In this document: positions 63,101 through 64,000 of the stretch, piece by piece
How the letters are laid out: each line of letters begins with the position of its first letter
How positions within the stretch are numbered: the first letter of the stretch is position 1
Source: CAIZGX01 sp044354975
GTDB taxonomy: Bacteria > Bacteroidota > Bacteroidia > Flavobacteriales_D > Sanyastnellaceae
DNA length: 64,000 bases
Direction: 5' to 3'
Assembly (NCBI GenBank): GCA_044354975.1
Contig: JBIKZA010000002.1
Coordinates: 11,083 to 75,082 of the forward strand
Made by a program: the position numbers and the translations under genes
Notes under the pieces: model-generated
Told to the model about the DNA's origin: nothing
Database searches by the model: none
The model's input: only the letters and a program-made list of their open reading frames with translations

Positions 63101-64000
63101 TCCTGTGCCTCCTGTGGCTGATACTGTAACAGTTGATGATCCGCCGTTACAAGAGATGCTGGTTGATGATGAACTTGCTGCTAGTGCCGTTGGCTGAGTA
63201 ACTGTGATGCTTGTTGTTGCGGTACATCCGTTCGCATCGGTAATTGTGTAGGTATATGTTCCTGCAGTAACTGGGAACGTTCCTGTTCCAGTGTATGGTC
63301 CTGTACCTCCTGTTGCTGATACTATAACAGTTGATGATCCGCCGTTACAAGATATACTTGTTGAAGTTGATCCAGCAGTAAGAGTTGTCGGTTGAGTAAC
63401 TGTGATGCTTGTTGTTGCGGTACATCCGTTAGCGTCGGTGACAGTGTAAGTATATGTTCCTGCACTCACCGTGAAGTTGCCTGTCCCAGTGTATGGTCCT
63501 GTTCCGCCTGTGGCTGATACTGTAACCGTTGATGATCCTCCGTTACACAAGATGCTGGTTGATGATGAACTTGCTGCTAGTGCCGTTGGCTGAGTAACCG
63601 TGATGCTTGTCGTTGCAGTACATCCGTTCGCGTCGGTGACAGTGTAAGTATATGTTCCTGCACTCACCGTGAAGTTGCCTGTTCCAGTGTATGGACCTGT
63701 GCCGCCTGTGGCTGATACTGTAACAGTCGCTGATCCGCCATTACACAAGATGCTGGTTGATGATGAACTTGCAGTAAGTGCTGTTGGTTGAGTAACGGTG
63801 ATGCTAGTGGTTGCATTACATCCGTTTGCATCGGTAACAGTGTAAGTATATGTTCCTGCAGTAACAGTGAAGTTGCCTGTTCCAGTGTATGGTCCTGTTC
63901 CGCCTGTGGCTGATACTGTAACCGTTGATGATCCTCCGTTACACAAGATGCTGGTTGATGATGAACTTGCTGCTAGTGCCGTTGGCTGAGTAACCGTGAT
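60125..64000 (-). CDS. Giant SprB-repeat T9SS surface protein (5' end outside window)
   Basis: The frame is open to the window edge; about 1290 C-terminal residues are seen. From the N-terminal side: at least ten SprB repeats of about 66 residues (CNGGSSTVTVSATGGTGPY ... TYTVTDANGCTATTSITVTQP), an Ig-like part, a MopE-like metal-binding motif (DADGDGFGN, NTDCDD, ELCNSVDDNCSGFVDEGC), a PPC-like domain (EDRWYNFTTLSTGVTIFIG), a Cys-containing module shared with the protein at 38587-40383, an acidic linker (STEDVSQDASQDSPKGLPED) and a T9SS type A domain (VYPNPSNGEGLTMTL ... LSNGLYILEVS). SprB-type proteins are adhesins moved along the surface during gliding. No enzyme motif seen. Confidence 0.92.
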   Translation of the reverse strand: MTVTQPTALAASSSSTSILCNGGSSTVTVSATGGTGPYTGTGNFTVTAGTYTYTVTDANGCNATTSITVTQPTALTASSSSTSILCNGGSATVTVSATGGTGPYTGTGNFTVSAGTYTYTVTDANGCTATTSITVTQPTALAASSSSTSILCNGGSSTVTVSATGGTGPYTGTGNFTVSAGTYTYTVTDANGCTATTSITVTQPTTLTAGSTSTSISCNGGSSTVIVSATGGTGPYTGTGTFPVTAGTYTYTITDANGCTATTSITVTQPTALAASSSSTSISCNGGSSTVTVSATGGTGPYTGTGTFTVTAGTYTYTVTDANGCTATTSITVTQPTALAASSSSTSISCNGGSSTVTVSATGGTGPYTGTGTFTVTAGTYTYTVTDANGCTATTSITVTQPTALAASSSSTSILCNGGSAVVTVTSAGGTGPYTGTGDFTVIAGTYSYTVTDANGCTAATSITVTEPALEATSNSIVVQYNPQPVATSSSTDILCNGGTSVITVSVSGGVPAYIGTGNFTVSAGTHNYTVTDANGCTASTSITVTEPTLLTASISSTPILCNGGTSVITVSAAGGTGPYTGPGNYTVTAGPHSYTVTDTNGCTTSTSTTITEPSALTASSSATSISCYGGTAVVTVTATGGTTPYSGIGNFTVSAGTHAYTVTDVNGCTSNTTIIVTQPELVNAPTGNASQTFCSTLNATLASIQVTGTAVQWYASNTGGSVLASTTLLVTGTTYYATQTIAGCESPSYLEVTVTIPVASTYYADADGDGFGNAAVSQLACVQPTGYLLNNTDCDDAVATTYPGAPELCNSVDDNCSGFVDEGCPSTIAGEEPFNSLSAPSAMYSYCNSFYSTLAGAFPSTLAQSTCVTGEDRWYNFTTLSTGVTIFIGSNANDIVIELQDANGNLIDVENTVVGIGTEVLTRTGLTVGATYRVGIRNYNSNAQAGGQFSGCIRHLRAGGSDSGTSATYPATIGMCNLFKATYCGTTGVQYRFTWTGLTGIAAGEVYTRTQTGNYLTITSVTPMLPAGCMYNVLVTTIYTIPNGAGTNEVFEMPAATPTTITISANPLTSLRTSNQCSAGPRYRGAYVASLPWVCGVTNWRWRFTEVNPLTLQTVGVPNEQNREAASNYISLASVTALQYGKTYAVQTSPIYTYTGTNYQWGPVTYMCIIGSAGMVVDSTEDVSQDASQDSPKGLPEDLATHLSENLELSVYPNPSNGEGLTMTLSGVTSSNVQVKVYDALGRKIESKRYAVDGTLQTTLNFANELSNGLYILEVSTEDVTRSVRFMVEQ
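61957..64000 (-). repeat. Tandem SprB repeats, about 198 bp each
   Basis: Ten units of about 66 codons lie in the window, and the array continues beyond it. The units nearest the right edge are almost identical at DNA level, while those towards 62000-62700 have diverged, and one junction near 62550 carries an insertion of about 25 residues. This gradient suggests recent expansion on the N-terminal side. Confidence 0.92.

Noticed and set aside
61957..64000. Long direct repeats as a CRISPR array or mobile element
   Set aside because: The 198-bp units are coding SprB domains in one open frame; no spacer structure or terminal repeats.
1..64000. tRNA, rRNA, prophage, insertion sequence or CRISPR loci
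   Set aside because: No cloverleaf with CCA-type end, ribosomal RNA, integrase, transposase or Cas motif was recognised by reading; small RNAs cannot be excluded without a covariance search.

Overview
The window looks like a chromosomal segment of a Bacteroidota, most likely a Flavobacteriales bacterium (a Crocinitomicaceae/Fluviicola-like lineage is possible but not proven). The evidence is type IX secretion (a PorW/SprE lipoprotein, two proteins with T9SS C-terminal sorting domains, SprB repeats), the flavobacterial exosortase XrtF, an HU-CCDC81/SPOR protein, promoters of the TAnnTTTG type, no visible Shine-Dalgarno sequences, and an atp operon without the beta and epsilon genes. Genes are tightly packed and often overlap by ATGA. 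No transposase, phage gene, CRISPR array, tRNA or rRNA was seen.

Layout. 1-5531: surface polysaccharide and sorting region. A Wzc-type tyrosine autokinase heads a minus-strand operon whose followers are decayed: a GNAT gene with an in-frame stop, then a SpsF-like cytidylyltransferase whose 3' part is replaced by the tail of a DUF4910 gene. Divergently, a tiny PID-CTERM-like protein, XrtF, an XrtF-associated protein and an unknown gene form a compact candidate sorting cassette. 5532-17660: M28 peptidase and SDR, nitroreductase and beta-barrel protein, YceI under a MarR regulator with a double palindrome in its promoter, an MsbA-type ABC exporter, a PlsC-type acyltransferase, a VOC protein, a second SDR and a PhoB/PhoR-like two-component system. 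17751-24024: mfd, gltX, folB, asd. 24094-33027: secreted lamin-tail protein with a polysaccharide deacetylase, TonB-dependent receptor, kdsB, the HU/SPOR protein, an XRE regulator and a HAD phosphatase. 33019-38524: LEA2 lipoprotein, M20 dipeptidase, proline dehydrogenase, SprT-like protein with a 40-residue lipoprotein, and an MlaE/MlaF transporter. 38525-42413: a REP-like inverted repeat, a T9SS cargo protein, a truncated glycosyltransferase and a flippase.

42445-51231 is one long minus-strand array: porW/sprE, bactofilin, atpZ-like, a subunit-I-like gene, atpB-E-F-H-A-G. Divergent from porW is a LytM-like protein without catalytic ligands. 52162-57235 holds a PfkB kinase, rpmH, aspS, an alpha/beta hydrolase lipoprotein, DUF3098 and uppP. 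57232-60010 is hemA-hemC-hemD. 60125-64000 is the 3' part of a giant SprB-repeat T9SS adhesin that runs off the window.

Themes: cell envelope construction (exosortase, Wzc, flippase, KdsB, MsbA, UppP, Mla), T9SS export with its cargo, and housekeeping. The most unusual items are the PID-CTERM/XrtF cassette, the decayed sugar genes at the left edge, the REP-like element that supplies the last codons of a T9SS cargo gene, an atpZ-like gene with no standard start codon, and promoters that sit so close to start codons that the messages should be leaderless.
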